A stretch of 64,000 nt of DNA, taken from the NCBI RefSeq assembly GCF_034190915.1, contig NW_026947502.1, forward strand, positions 31,898,785 to 31,962,784. Direction: 5' to 3'. The notes under the pieces were generated by a model. That model had not been told where the DNA came from, made no database searches, and was given only the letters and a program-made list of their open reading frames with translations. This document shows positions 12,131 to 24,599 of this stretch, in pieces (position 1 is the stretch's first letter; each line of letters starts with the position of its first letter). Origin of the DNA: Cavia porcellus (taxonomy: Eukaryota; Chordata; Mammalia; Rodentia; Caviidae). A program made the translations under genes and the position numbers.

Positions 12131-13590
12131 CAGGAGTGACAGGAGCTCTGGAGGTTACTCTCGGAGGCCTGCTTGCAGCCCACTTCCTAAGCTTTTCAGC
12201 GGTTTGATACGCATCTAGTTTCCTGACCTGGGGTAAACTTCTCATTTTCTTAGTGCTGCCTTTTCTCTGTCTCTAAATGGGGTGATAGCATCATGGTGGT
12301 AAAATGGCAGTAGAGTAAAGAAGCGTGCTGGTCTGGTTCTCACATCTGAGGGCAGCATGCTGTGAGTGTGCTGCTGACCAAGAAGGCTTTAAAGAGGGAG
12401 CAAGAGCAGTGAGGGTCTAGGAGTATCTGGAGCTTGGGGGAAGAGTAGAGGATATTGAACACCTATGATGAGCAGGGCTGGGCTTTTTTCATTTAACTCC
12501 ACTCATGTTGAAAGAAATGTTCTGTTTTGTGAGTTCAATAAGGCAGCCACTAACCATGTGGCTGTTAATTGCTTGAAATGTGGCTAGTGTGACTAAAGAA
12601 TTAAATGCTTAATTTTATTCCATGTTTACTTAAATGTAAATTGTGAATATGACTAATGGATGACAGATTAGATAGTACAGTCTTGATTGGTCAAGTTATC
12701 TGTGGTCTTATTTAGCACATGGCAGGATTAGGATTCTAATAGGGTGGGGGGCAGAGCCTGGAACTGGGCAAGTCTCACCATGTGCCTGTTTCTTCCTGAC
12801 CTCAGCCCTTGAGCATTTCAGCTCCCTCTGCTGTCTGGCCATTGGTTCATACTGCTCCCATAGACCTTCTGTGAAATTGATCCATAGCCAGATCCCAGGA
12901 TTGGGCCTTCTGTAGTCAACATATGGTGCTAAGGGAACCAGTAGGAGATGAGGATGTGTATGGGGCAGCAGAAGCACCCATAGTGGCCGTCAGCTCTAGG
13001 TGGGGGCACCTCAGATTCCAGGCAGAACATTTGTCCCATGTGGGCTGAGGCACAGTAGAGACTGCCTTCTCAACAGTACCACGTGTGCCTTGTCAGTTCA
13101 GAGCCACCGGCATTTGCCCTCTTGGGGTCTCCTTTGCCACTGTGTGTGTATAATCACTTTCTTGTCACAGGGAAGAGCAGGTGGTGGTGTGGGGTGGAGG
13201 TTGGTTGGGCTGTGTACTGGGGACTCATGGCTCTGGGGACATGAGGTGCTTGGAGCAGGCTGCTCACCTCTGAGCCCTTGCCTGCACCCCCCTTTCTCCA
13301 GGTGACTTGGCAGAGTTGCAGAACCACATGTGACAGAAGGACCTGTGGTTGGTGAGAGCAGGGATTCTGGCAGAGGCCCACCAAACATTTGCCCAGGTAG
13401 AGATTTCAAACATATGGTTGAGGGGATGTGCCTGAACTAATCCTGTTATTAGCTGGATTATCTCTTCAAACTGAGAACCAGCTTCTGTGGGTCCCTAGTG
13501 AACCACTCAATTGCGAGCACGGGTGACACACCCAGGGTGTGTTCTTGGTGTCAGTGATCCTGCCACCTGCATGGCAGCAGATAGGCTTTT
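12131..13590. other. Unique sequence, no gene recognised
   Basis: Short, overlapping frames on both strands around 12.7-13.4 kb without recognisable domains. An acceptor-like tract ends at about 13,301, but no convincing exon follows it. A weak CTCF-like match on the minus strand lies at 12,819-12,838. Confidence 0.5.
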
Positions 13591-13599
13591 ATTCCTACT

Positions 13600-14480
13600 T
13601 CAGCCACTGGTTGATTTACTGGCTCATTAATCCATCCAACAGTCTCTGGTCCTGGTTGGTCACTAGACATGGAGCTAGAAGTTAGGGACCTGAAGGAGAC
13701 TGGAGCTAGAGGGAGTCCCGGGGCCTTCATAGTTCAGAAGAGAAGGCAGAGATAAGAGGAAGACTGTAAAATGGTAAAACAGAGGTAGGTATTGAAAGAG
13801 GAGGACATTCAGAAAATTGTTAGAATGGGGCAGGGAAGGTGGACAGGGAGCACCATGTGTGGAGACCTCGAAGGTCCTGCTGTGAAGGGTCATCCTCTCT
13901 CCGTTTCAGAGATGACCCCTGACATGTTTGGGGAGAGGAGGGGATCAGTTGTGAACGTGAGAGAAGATGGATTAGAGGTATAGAATAGTATCTGGGTGAG
14001 ACCAGTAAGAAGGCCATTCATTCATTCATTCATTCATTCATTCATTCATTCATTCAGCAAGTATTTTCCAGGCCCTGTTCTAGGGGGTAGGGATAGATCC
14101 CTGAACCCTAGAGACAAAAACCCTATCCTTGAGAAGAAAGGGTTGAGTGAGAGATATTAGGGGTTGGGGTGGGATGGTAAGGAGTACAAAAAGGAGGGAA
14201 TTGGGGGTACAACTATAATAAATATGTGGATGACACATTATGTCAGATGCAAGAGAAGTCACAGGAAAAGGGTCAAACTGGTCTAGAGGTTTGGGAAATG
14301 CACAGGGTGTTCAGGGTCGTCTCATGAGAGGAGGAGATTTGAGCAAAGCCACAGAGGTGAGGGGTTATCTCTGTGCATAGGGCAAGGTCTTTCCAGAAAG
14401 AGGAAGGGCAAAAGCGGAAACCCTAGGTCAAGAATGTGGCTGGAAAACAAAACAAAACAAAAAGGAATGTGGCTGGGACC
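13600..14480 (+). repeat. Old LINE (L2-like) remnants
   Basis: Two adjoining parts read like the same ancient element. The first has 'ccatccaacag' followed by a 'cactagacatggagctaga' stretch. The second starts after the CATT repeat with 'caagtattttccaggccctgttctag' in degraded form, and has 'gatttgagcaaagccac' near 14,340 and 'aaagaggaagggcaaaag' near 14,400. This word order is typical of an old L2-type element. The copy is broken and the borders are approximate. Confidence 0.5.
14015..14056. repeat. (CATT)n microsatellite, about 10 units
   Basis: About ten uninterrupted CATT units, probably grown from the 'attcattcattca' start typical of the adjoining L2-like element. Likely length-polymorphic. 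Confidence 0.95.
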
Positions 14481-14728
14481 TACAAGGAACAGCCAGGTGG
14501 CCAGAGGGGGTAGAGAGGAGACACAGTACCCCTCAGGGTTCATGGGTGGAATTCACAGGGTCCCTGAGAATGGACAGGGGAAAAGCACACTTGTTTTTAT
14601 TAGCATAAGTGACATTTAGCACAAGGTTTGATTGTGAATATAGGTAAACAAGCTGAAACAAGAAGACAAACCCCACAGAAATATAGGAAAATGCATGGAC
14701 GTCTGTGACTATCAACAGAAATTACCCA

Positions 14729-14820
14729 TTTTTTGTTTCTTTTGGTGGTGCTGGAGATTGGACCCTGGGCTTTCACAAATGGTAGGCAAATGCTCTATCA
14801 TTGAGCTACACACTTAGCCC
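14729..14820 (-). repeat. ID-type SINE
   Basis: Reverse ID element: a T-rich start (the tail), then 'gctggagattggaccctggg' (B-box side), then 'cattgagctacacacttag' (A-box side). More diverged than the 9.6 kb copy, so older. Confidence 0.8.
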
Positions 14821-15560
14821 AAGATTTTCAAAATGTGCACAAAAACTATCTCAAGTATCTTGAAATATTATGTTTACCACTAGTTTGAAATTATAGTGCC
14901 CACAGGATCTTGCTATGTAATGCATGCATATCCCTATACCACACATGAGCAGATGGGAGCTATTTCAGTGTAATCGGCTGTATTTGTAATGCTGGGTAAT
15001 TATTAAGCATGCAAAGTACTCCTCTGAGGTGTGGATCCATAGACTCTGCATGGTGTGAGCACAGTGTGGAACTGCTGTTGCAGAGTCTGAATCCCCATCC
15101 AAGGGCGCTGGGCTTTGAGGGACACGAGGCACCTCCACACAGGGTTTGGAGTCCAGGTGTGAGACCTGATTGGCATTACAGGAGTGTGGCTCTAGCCACT
15201 CTTTCACCCACAATTGATGGGATTGGGGAGAAGCGTGGCATTAGCCCAGGACAGGCAGTGGAAGTTGGGAGAAGGGGTGAGTTCTGTTCAGTGACACTGG
15301 GTGTGAGTGGCAGGTATTAGCTGTGATTGGCTATCGGGTGAGAGGGGGCGGTGCCAAGAAGAGGGCTGCCGCAGTCACCTTGCCTGGTAAGAGGTTTCTC
15401 TGAGGAGGTGACTCTGAGGCGTGGAAAGTGATCAGCTGTGTTGATTGTGAGTTCTGCAGTGTCCGGTAAAAAGGTGACCACTCTGGTGGCCTGGGAGATT
15501 TGTCTAGGACCTGTCACATGTCCATGTCCTCCTAATACATCAGTGCAATGTTTTAAAAAT

Positions 15561-15646
15561 TTCAGTCAGGTTCTTGCTAAATTTTCCAGGCCTGTCTCAA
15601 ACTTGCAATCTTCCTGCCTCAGCCTCCCAGATACCACCATGCTGGC
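15561..15646 (-). repeat. B1-type SINE fragment
   Basis: Contains 'cctgtctcaaacttgcaa' and 'cctcagcctcccag', then 'accaccatgctggc', the reverse of a B1 (7SL-derived) element lacking part of its middle. A run of about 18-20 T directly follows at about 15,657-15,675. Confidence 0.75.
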
Positions 15647-16127
15647 AGGAGGGAGGTTTTTTTTTTTTTTTTTTCCATAGCTGTTTAGCCCTCTGTTTAC
15701 ATGGAGGACTGATTTGATGACAGTGGTTTTAATAACTCCATAAACCAGGGCTATTCCATGTAGGATGAATTTGGTTCAGATGTAAATATTTTATATCAGA
15801 GTATTAACTGCTTATTAAAAGTATATTGAGATTTATATGTTATGTGGATATAATTATGGCCATGACAGTAAGGTCATGGGCTTGCTGGAAGCATCTCTGT
15901 CAGAACTGTTAATCTGGAAATGTGTGTTCTGCGGTCAGCTGGACTTTGGGTAGAGCGTGTGACTTGTCTTATTAAGCAGAAATTAGATGCAGGTATAAAT
16001 GCCACTGCATGTGGAGCTCCATTCTCGAGACCCACCACAAGCAGATCACAGGGGCCAGCTAACCCCTGAGTGGCTCCTAACATCTGCCCTCCTGTGCTTA
16101 GAAGTAGGCGGGTATTTGCCGTGGGGA

Positions 16128-16294
16128 TGGGTCCTTCCTGAGCCCAGGGCTTCTGCGTTGAGCTGCATCTCAGCCCTTTATTTTTAAATTTGGAGGCAGG
16201 GTCTTAACTAAGTCACTAAGCTGTCCATACTGGTCTCAGATTTGTGAACCTCCTGCCTCAGCCTCCCAGAGTTCTGGGATTACAGATGTGGGCC
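16128..16294 (-). repeat. B1-ID dimeric SINE
   Basis: Read on the minus strand, B1 comes first and a shortened ID unit follows. On the plus strand the ID part ('gagcccagggcttctg', 'gagctgcatctcagccc') precedes the B1 part ('ggaggcagggtcttaacta' through 'gggattacagatgtg'). The ID half lacks the anticodon region, as do the other dimers in this window. Confidence 0.7.
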
Positions 16295-16504
16295 CTTTTT
16301 CTTGTAGCGTGGACAAGGTGCCCACATACTGGGGACAGTTTAGAGCCTGATATAAGCGAGTGGTTGACATGGTTTTTTGAGCTGGATATCTACAGCTTCC
16401 TCCTTCCTACGTAAAAAATGTGATTGTTAGAAACCTTGGGACTGATGACTTGTGAGAAGATAGCTATATTTTGAATGACAAAAAGATATTGACTCTGGGG
16501 GACA

Positions 16505-16690
16505 GCTTAGAGTGCATCCACCCATCCACTTGGACCTGTTCCTCCATCTATCCATTCTGTGTATTGGGTGCCAGACACTGTTGCTAGGCACTTTGGGTAC
16601 AAATTAAATGAAAGAACCTCAGCCTGTGTGGTGCTTGTATTTCTCCAGGAAAGTCAGATATCACACTACCAGACCATGTGTCCAGAGATC
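16505..16690 (+). repeat. Old LINE (L2-like) fragment
   Basis: Has 'tgggtgccagacactgttgc' and 'aggcactttgggtac', matching the pattern 'tgtgccaggcactg...gctggggatac' of an ancient L2-type element, then decays into unique sequence. Confidence 0.45.
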
Positions 16691-16699
16691 AAGTTGCAC

Positions 16700-18020
16700 A
16701 TGGGTTTTGTCAACCAAATTTAAATGATTTCTCTTTTTTTGGTTGTTGTCCTAAATGTCATTGTTACTATTTGCTTACATTCATGGACATTCCTTGTTTC
16801 AGAAGGCAAGAGAGCAGGTGGCACATTCCTGTGGTAATTTCAGGTTGTCATTCCTGTTTGGGGCTGTGACAAGGACCACTCTGAGGGCAGGGCGCACTGT
16901 TAGTCTGACACTAAGTGGTGGAATGGTTATACCTCTTGGGCCTGGGGTCTGCTCTTCATAATTTTCTCTGCCTCCCTGTGTCGGCAGCTCATCCCTCCTA
17001 GTTCATGCCCTTTCCTCCTCTCTTTGTGTCTAGATGATTCTGGCATGCACACAAATACAATTAAATGTTGGATCACATCTTCAAAAAGAAGGCCAGTTAG
17101 CAAATTGATAAACATCACCATCATTTTTGCCTCAGGGGTTCTCAAACTTGTTTATGCACAAGATCTTAGGTCGTGAACAGAGGCACTTTTTGTTCATGTT
17201 GGGAGATCTTTCCTCCTCAGTCATTTCTGGACTAGAGTTGGAGGAGCCAGAGGTGCTGTGGGAATAGAGGTCTGCATGGAGCCTTCTGGGGCATCATTTG
17301 CCCTGGCGGCATGGTGGTCCCAGCTCCTGCAGATGGGGTACATTTCTGTGGTGTTAAGGCCCCTGAGCCCATGGACTTCTCATGGTTATGTCTATATCCT
17401 GGGGGATTTAGACGTGCTCTGTCCAGGTTGACAGCCACTAACAATCTCAGGTTTTTAAGTGCTTAAAATATAACTAGTGCTAATGAGAAATAGAATCTTT
17501 TAAAAACTACTAATTTAGATTTTAAATAATTGTTTTAGCCTGCTAATTAGAGGGAGAGAAAAAAACTATAAAAACTTGACCTGATGATTCAAAAAGTTGT
17601 TGGAAAACTTTTCAGTATGTTTCAAACAACTTGGGTATGATAATTAACTTCTGCAACTTTAAATTTCATGAGGTTTAGATACTGATCAAATATTTGAGGA
17701 AAATCTAGCACCTGAATTCAGATGTGTAAAATATACACTGAAATTTGAAAAAGAATGTAAGATTAATAATTCTTAAACACTTTTAACATATTATAATAAC
17801 ATTTGGATACCTTGGATGAAGTAAGATATATTATTAAGATTATATATTATTAATATATTATTAAGATTAACTTCACTTATTTACTTCATAAAATAAGATT
17901 TTGGGAAAGCTTAATTATATGTTGTTACTTGCATTCTGCTTCTGTGGAACAGTGCAGATCAAAACCTTCTCTGACCCGATCACAGATCCAAGACTGTTAT
18001 ATAATCTCAAATGATTGGAC
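16700..18020. other. Unique, partly AT-rich sequence
   Basis: Nothing recognisable as a gene. 17.45-17.93 kb is strongly AT-rich with short ATATTATTAAG-type duplications at about 17,828-17,872. Confidence 0.5.
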
Positions 18021-18024
18021 ACTT

Positions 18025-18185
18025 CCATTTTGGAGACAAGAGCCCTAGGATGTAGGTCCTATGATCCCCATCCTAAATTCGAGGACATGAAGTCTCAGTG
18101 TGGTGGGGTAGTATGCTTAAGGTGACACAGCCAACAGGGAGCAGGGCTGGGACCCTCGAACTGGACAGGCTTAGTTAGGCTAAAG
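18025..18185 (-). repeat. MIR SINE fragment
   Basis: Reverse MIR order: 'gatccccatcctaaat' with a following 'ggtgacacagccaacaggga' and 'gcagggctgggaccc'. These are the MIR core words for 'cccattttacag' and 'aaggtcacacagctagtaag'. Confidence 0.7.
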
Positions 18186-19044
18186 CCCCCCTTGTGACCA
18201 CTCTACCACAGTGCACCACACCAATCTGTGGATTAAAAGCCTACTTTGGGGCTCAGTATCCAGCAAGTGGCCTCGAGGACTTTAAACATCTTTGGGGATC
18301 ATGAAATTGGGTTTGCTGTGTGTATTCCTGCATTTCTCCCTAGTGTGGCCACTTGGGAGAAGAGATGTGCCCTGAGTGTACCTGGGGGGCATCACCACCC
18401 TCCTCTGATGAGTGGGGGGTGTCTGAGGGGTGTCTCCAATTCTAGCTGCCAGTGCGCTCCTTTTGGTGGCAGAGTGTTATCGCCAATCATCAGCTCACAG
18501 GGCCAACAGGATTATCATGTCTATGTCATGTAGGGACAATTTGAACCTCAGAATGATGAGACAGTTTCTCTGAGATCACAACCAGAGTTGTGAGTAGGAC
18601 CCAGGGTTCTGGCTGCAGATTTAGAGATCTTTCAAAGGACCAAATCTGGCTTCCAATGCAGTGGAAGTAAAAGGTACCATAGGGCTCATAGTTAGGGAGA
18701 AAGCCCCAGAATGTGACTTTAATGATATCAACATCTTTGTCTGTCATGCTTCCATTAGGACATCATTTCCTCTAGGAAAGTCAAGCTGAGACTTGAGATC
18801 TGAGATCTCCTGAATGGGTGAAGTGCAAGAAAGCTCAGCACGGCCATGGGCTGGATGGCAGGTGGATAAGGCAGGTGGCACAGAAGGAGAGGGGTGCAGT
18901 GGTGGCGGGGGGCACATGCAGGTCCACATTTGCCCTTCATCATCCCATCCCTGAGGTCAGAAAGCTGCTTCCCAGGGACCTCTGATTTTTCTCTGGAAGC
19001 TTCCTGGGCTTGTGTCACTTTTGGAGTCACAGGCAGTGTCCTGG

Positions 19045-19125
19045 CATTCCAGTGTGATCTGTGGTAGTAGCTTCACCTCTCTGAACATTAGTTTCCTCAT
19101 CTGTGAAATGGGACTTTGCCTTGCA
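19045..19125 (+). repeat. MIR SINE fragment
   Basis: Contains 'cacctctctgaacattagtt' followed by 'tcctcatctgtgaaatggga', the conserved MIR core. Short but specific. Confidence 0.75.
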
Positions 19126-19129
19126 AGGA

Positions 19130-22100
19130 GAGGGTTAGCCCAGAGCTCATGAAACCTGCCCCAGCCTGGCAGCTAATTGCTGGGGCTCAATCACACAGAC
19201 TCCCAAGGCTGCTCTGGGACCTTCTTGGCTCCCCATTGGAAGTTGGCAACCCAGAAAAATAACTTCAACCTGGAGCCCTAAGCCTGGAAGGCAAAAATCC
19301 GGGCTGTGGAATTTTCTCTGAGTACACACTAAATGCTCGATCTGTATGGTTGAATTTTCTCTCCAAAAATTTGATAGGAGGTGGGGAGCAGAGTTGCAGA
19401 AATTCAAAGTGTCCAGAGCTTGTTTCTGCTGAGCTCAAGGGTGGAGACCTGCCCCCTCCTGTGAAGATGTGTGCAAAATGAGTTTCTCCAGAGGCTGGCT
19501 CACTCTACCAGACATTTTCTCAAAAGTATCCGTCGAGAAGGAGCCAAAGGGAATTCCTCTTTTGGCCTACTCAGCATCCCCAAGGGCAACCTTGTTTCCC
19601 AGAGGAGATTACAAATTCTAGATTGTGTAAATACTCTGTCCAGGAAGTATCTATGACAATCTTCCTTAATATAGCCAACTTGCTTTTGAGGTAGAGAACC
19701 TAGCCAAATCTGCCTCCTTGAACCCGTGGCCAGTGCTACTGGCAGAGGCCAGCAGGATAATCATTGCCTCTGCCCAGTTGGCACTGAGCACAGACTTGTG
19801 GAACCCCTGTCTCTCTTCTTCTTACCATCTTTGTGGTCACCGGGCACCCAAAGGCCCTTCCTGGCAGAAAGGAGTTGGCTTGGGCAGAAGACCCATCCTA
19901 TCCCATTTGAGAGCTCTCATGGCCGCATCTGATACTAGTCAGCCTCAGGTTAAGACTCTCCTAAGAGTAAAGCTGCCTCCACAACCCAGAAGAAAGGCCT
20001 CCCCCTCTTCCTGTGCCTGGGGTCTAGACAAAGGGGCCAAGAACAGACTGACAGCTGATTGCAGGGGAACCCTTTAGAAGCTGGTCTCTGTCTGGCTTGG
20101 ATTCATTAGGTTTGGGTAGCTCCTTGACTCTGCTGATGGTCACTGGGTGATAAGTGGCCGTGCCTGGCCCTTCTGCCTTTGAACTGCACGTTCTGTCTGT
20201 GTCTCGCCTGGGATTCCATTTGAACTGTCAGTTCCTGGATTAGATGCCTGTTTAGGCTGGATGAACTCATGAATGAAAATATTTTGCTTCATGGTTTCGG
20301 TAACAGAGACCTGCACGATGGGGCCCCGTTTTTCCTCTCCTCTCTCCCTCAGCACTAACCAGGCAGGCCCAGCCTAACAGGAGCCATGGACTTTACAGCA
20401 ACACCCAAGCTGCTATGTGAGACTTCAGATGAGACTCCATGCTGTGATGAAATCAGGTATCCCAGCAGTCTCTGGGCCAGGAGGAGGCTAGTAAAGCATT
20501 TTTCCTGATCACATCAGATCTTCAGTACAGGATGGCAGATGGGGAGCAGCAGGTTCTTCTGTGTTAGGAAAAGGGTAGGGATGGGAGGGGAATTGGCCCC
20601 CGGCTCATGTGCTGCAGCCAGCTGTGATCCTGGTACCACTGGCTTTTTAGCTTTGAGAGATACGGACCACATGGCTGGAGACACGTGAGTCCTGTCTTCT
20701 TGGAATTGTGGGTTCATCTGATTTCAAATCTCAGCTCTGCCTCTTCTTCAGGTGCCTTTGAGAAAGTCATGTAACCATTTTACATGCCCCATTTACAGAT
20801 GATGATGGGGTCCTCTATCTTCTTTGCCAAGTTGCTCCAAGGGCTGTCAGTGTGAGGGGCCAGCTGTGGAGCCCAGCACAGAGGTGACATTGCACTGCTG
20901 TCCTTTCTCTGCCTTGCCCTTTGGCTTGGCTGTGCCAGCATCCTGGGCCAGTGCTCATTCTGTGCTTGTGCTTCTCCATAGCCAGGGACTGAGGAAGATC
21001 TAGGGGAGCTTCTGGACATTTGTGATGAAACCATCAGCCCCTCAGAGGGTTAGTGCTACGGTGAAGAGGTAGGTGCTGCTGCTGCCAGGGTTCATCCATG
21101 GATGGGTCCTCCATCCCTTGGCCCTGGTATTCCCCAGTAGCCTGAGGTCAGTGGCTGTAGGGCAGCTGTCTGCTGCTGCCTCTTGCAGGAAGTTGCTGGG
21201 TACTTCCTGTAAAGCACATAGCCTGGTGACCACGAGGAATCTGGTCTGGTGCAGGAGATTGTGTTGCTCAGTAATAAATAGTTTCACCTGAGAGAGAAAA
21301 TCAGCCTTGGGCTGGTGGCTGGCGACCTGGCATGGCTGGGAGGGCAGGGGTGAGTGTATGTGTACACCTAGGTATACGCCTTAACAGATGTGTATGAGGG
21401 GTGTGCAGGGGTGGGAACTGTCGCTGGGCTTTTTCTTGATCTCTGGCCTTATCAGTGAACAGTTGTTTTAAAAGTGTTATTTTGCATAAGCACTATGTGT
21501 TAATTTTAGAAAAACTGGAAAGAATGTAATCAGTGTTAACATTTTGGAGTCTTCTTGTTCATTGCCTCTGTGTATACAGATGGGTTTTTTTTTTTTTCTT
21601 ATAAAACCTTTTTATGATTCATTCTCCTCAGTTACCTGATTGCCTTTTATACTTGACACCATCATTTCGAAAGGCTACCTGGTGCAGATGGTGGCCCATG
21701 GGAGGAGCGTATTACAGCTTTTAAAACCACTCTCCCCATTTACTATGTTGTTTCTGAGTGTCAGCCCTATTGAGTCACTTTGTGATAAATGCCCTCGAAT
21801 GAGTATTTTGATGTACCTGACAACTATTTCTCTGAGGAGAGCCTAGGGACTGAATTTCTGGCTCCCAAGATATCCTTGATGTTCAGCCTTCTGATAACCT
21901 TTTGTCTTTCAGAAAGTTTGTACTGAGCCAAGTTGATGGAAAACTGTTCCTTTCCCTTTCTATATAGATTCTCTAGGAAGAGCTAGAAGTTCCTAAAGGA
22001 GCAGAGGACAGGGTCAGTACATCACAAGGTGCTCAGGGCTCTGCAAGGTCTGGGAAGGTGCTGAAGCTTAGAGAGGCAAAAGATGAATATGTGAGCCTTC

Positions 22101-22380
22101 AAAGGGCCTGTGAACTATGGCTTGAGAGGGGCTGGCCTGGAACAGGGATCTGGGAGAGAAATGGAAGGCCCCTGCCTGGCGGTGAGAAGGGCCAGGCAGC
22201 CAGGCACCCTCTGCAAAGTTGGGAGGCTGTGAGATTGTTCTTTCTGCTGTTTATCAAGCCCTGACTTGGGAACTGGGTCTGGCCTGGGAACTAGGGCTGC
22301 TGCTTAGGGTCGGGGGTAAACTGGCTTTTATCCTCAGGCAGTCAATCTCATGGGGATCACTGGTGGGGACAGGGAGTATG
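19130..22380. other. Unique sequence, no gene recognised
   Basis: Only short frames (up to 119 codons, 19,718-20,077, with an overlapping frame in the same direction), none with a recognisable domain. A T-run lies at about 21,586-21,597. No CpG island and no supported exon. Confidence 0.5.
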
Positions 22381-22384
22381 AGCA

Positions 22385-22560
22385 GTGACTACTCTGGGGG
22401 TTGTGGGGGAGGGTGATGCAGAGGAGGGTGATGTAGAGGAGGCTTCCTGAAGGGTGGTACCTCTGGGCTGAGACCTGAAGGAGAAGTAGGAGTTGGGGGA
22501 GGATCTAGAAAGGCCTGGAGCATCAGAAGATGGATAGCTAATGGGTCGCCTCTGCAGGCC
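22385..22560 (+). repeat. Old LINE (L2-like) fragment
   Basis: The phrase order 'aggaggcttcctgaaggg', 'gggctgagacctgaaggag' and 'ctagaaaggcctggagcat' parallels the internal part of an ancient L2-type element also seen at 14.3 and 53.8 kb. Diverged. Confidence 0.4.
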
Positions 22561-23620
22561 TGGTAGGCTTCCCAGGGAGAGCCAGACCTTTTGCAGATAC
22601 GTAGGAGCCGGAGGCCCAGCATGCAGGCTGACTCAAGAAGAACAGTAAGCAGCACTGAGGAAACCAGGGCGTTGTCCCCTGTGGGTGCCATCAGTGTGGT
22701 GGAGCGCCCCTCTGCAGGCCAGGTGTGGCAGGTGGGACAGATTCTGGAGGAGATGACATTGTAGTAGTATAGGAACCTCATGGCCCCTTCTGCTCTGGGA
22801 TAGTTGATCTCCCTCCACTCTGGGATGGGTCCTTTGGGCCAGAAAGGCCATTTCTCTTGGTTCCACAGGAGTGTTCTGCACCTTGCCCTTCAGGGAGGGC
22901 TCTGGGTGAGATGGAAGCCAGAGGCGCTCTTGCTGCACAGGGAAGAAGCCTGGTCCCTGACCCTCTTTCCTTGTCGTCCTTGCTTTGTGAAGGCCGCTCC
23001 TGCCATACCCCATCTGGCACCTCTGGGAGGCTGGTCTGACTCTTCTTTTAGGCATGCAGGCCCTGGGAAGTCGCCTGCCCTGAGCTTGCCAGCTGCTCAT
23101 CCAGCCTCTCAGCCTAAACCCCCGGCAAGCCCAGGTCTCAGCTGCCTGCCTCTCCCCGGTGGGCAGTGGTGCTCCTTCACCCGTGCAGCCACGCTCTTCT
23201 GTCCTCCTCTCCCGAGGTTCCTGTCCAATCAGGCGAAGGCCCCTATCTCTGAGAAGGGTCTTGAGCTTTCCCAGTGTTCCCAGGCAGAGCACAGCTGTCC
23301 CTTCCCGGGATGCTCAGGGCATGGTCTGTGGGCCTGGTGCTTGTCACCACCTACTGTTGCCTTGTCATTTGAGTTGCTTCTGCCAGCCCAGGATGATTGG
23401 ATGAGGAGTTCATCCAGCCAGCCTGACCCTTCTCTGTGTGTCCCCATGGGCCTACCATTCTGACACTCTCTAGTGGCTTACAGCCCTGTGGCTGGCATGG
23501 CACTATGTCCAGCACTGGCAGGCATTATGCAGAGGGCACCTCTCATCGCAGTGTTTGAAAGCCCAGCACTACGGAGAGGCCTGCCACCTTCGGAGTCCCT
23601 GTGTGTGACAGTTCGCAGGG
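22561..23620. other. GC-rich unique sequence with two-strand open frames
   Basis: Two 219-codon frames run in opposite directions (22,633-23,292 minus and 22,804-23,463 plus) and overlap further frames. They are rich in Pro, Ser, Leu and Arg, with no domain and no splice-site support. Open reading on both strands points to low stop-codon density in GC-rich DNA, not to a gene. Confidence 0.6.
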
Positions 23621-23629
23621 TGGCTGAGA

Positions 23630-23790
23630 GGACAGGAGATGAGGCCTGGCTCTGCTCCTCCCTGCTGTGTACCCTCGGCAGGGCATTTGACCTTTCCCAA
23701 CCTTGTTTCCTCATCTGCGTAAAAGAGACAAGAGTACTGTGACTCTCTTACTGTGTAGGAGTGTGTGAGGCGGTAGAGATGATGGTACGG
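23630..23790 (+). repeat. MIR SINE fragment
   Basis: Has 'ggcctggctctgctcctcc', 'ggcagggcatttgacc' and 'gtttcctcatctgcgtaaa', the MIR core in direct orientation, followed by a degraded 'gtgtgtgaggcggtagag'. Confidence 0.75.
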
Positions 23791-23820
23791 TTCTTGTAGC
23801 CCCAGAGCCCCCTTTTACTA

Positions 23821-23982
23821 TTTATTTATTTACTTTTGTCTTTTTGAGATAGCATCTCACTCTGTAGTCCAGACTGGCCTTGAGCTCACTCTGTAGCCCA
23901 GGTTGGTCTCAAACTTGCAACAATCCTCTTGCCTCAACCTCCTGAGTACTGGGATTACAGGCGTACTCCACCACATCCAGCT
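23821..23982 (-). repeat. B1-type SINE
   Basis: A TTTA-rich tail is followed by 'gagatagcatctcactctg', two related blocks ('agtccagactggccttgagc' and 'agcccaggttggtctcaaac') and 'gggattacaggcgt'. The two similar blocks are the internal duplication typical of B1. B1 derives from 7SL RNA and is a rodent SINE. Confidence 0.85.
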
Positions 23983-24439
23983 CCCATATGACCCCTTTTG
24001 CACAAACAGACGTAATTAGAAAGCTGTCCCTTTACTGTCCTTTGTCAGGTGGAAGGTAGAGGGCTGGGCCCTATGCTCCAGCAGCACATGGACCCCTGGC
24101 CCAAGCAGTTCCAGGTCACAGCCTGCACCGAAGGGATCTCCAACCCCAACTCTTCCTTTACTCTGCTGTGTTCCCTACTGCAGCTCTGTATTTCACACAT
24201 GGATGGACCAGCCTCCCAGCCAAGCCTTTCTCCAGGTTGGTCCTTCCTCTGTCCTGCTTCTGTATCTTGGAAAAGATAGGAGTGACTGGCAGACATTGAG
24301 TTCTCCTTAAAGTGGGGGTGGGGAGAGCTGGTACCACACAGATAGGTGCCTTCAGTCAGCTGTGGGCAGCCCCAGGCATCCTTGAAACTCAGCAGGTGTG
24401 AGGCTCACATTCCAACCCATGCATGTGTGTACTGGAGCC

Positions 24440-24550
24440 CCTTCATATGCCAAGCACCATGTTAGATCTTAATTTCTAAAGCCTTCTGTAAGATGGATGA
24501 CATTAGCTGTATTTTGCAGATAAGAAAATGTGATTGAGAGCACAAGTGGT
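24440..24550 (-). repeat. MIR SINE fragment
   Basis: 'gccaagcaccatgttagatc' followed by 'attttgcagataagaaaatg' and 'gagagcacaagtgg' is a worn reverse MIR. Confidence 0.6.
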
Positions 24551-24599
24551 ATGACCTGGGATATTTGTGTCCCTTACCCCCATGGGTGGTTATTAAGTG

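Noticed and set aside
12819..12838. CTCF-like site on the minus strand
   Set aside because: Contains ACAGCAGAGGGAGCTG, but the key GGGC is GGGA, so the match is weaker than the three reported.
22633..23463. Two 219-codon open frames in opposite directions
   Set aside because: They overlap each other and several shorter frames, are low-complexity in amino-acid use, have no domain and no splice-site support. Best explained by few stop codons in GC-rich DNA.
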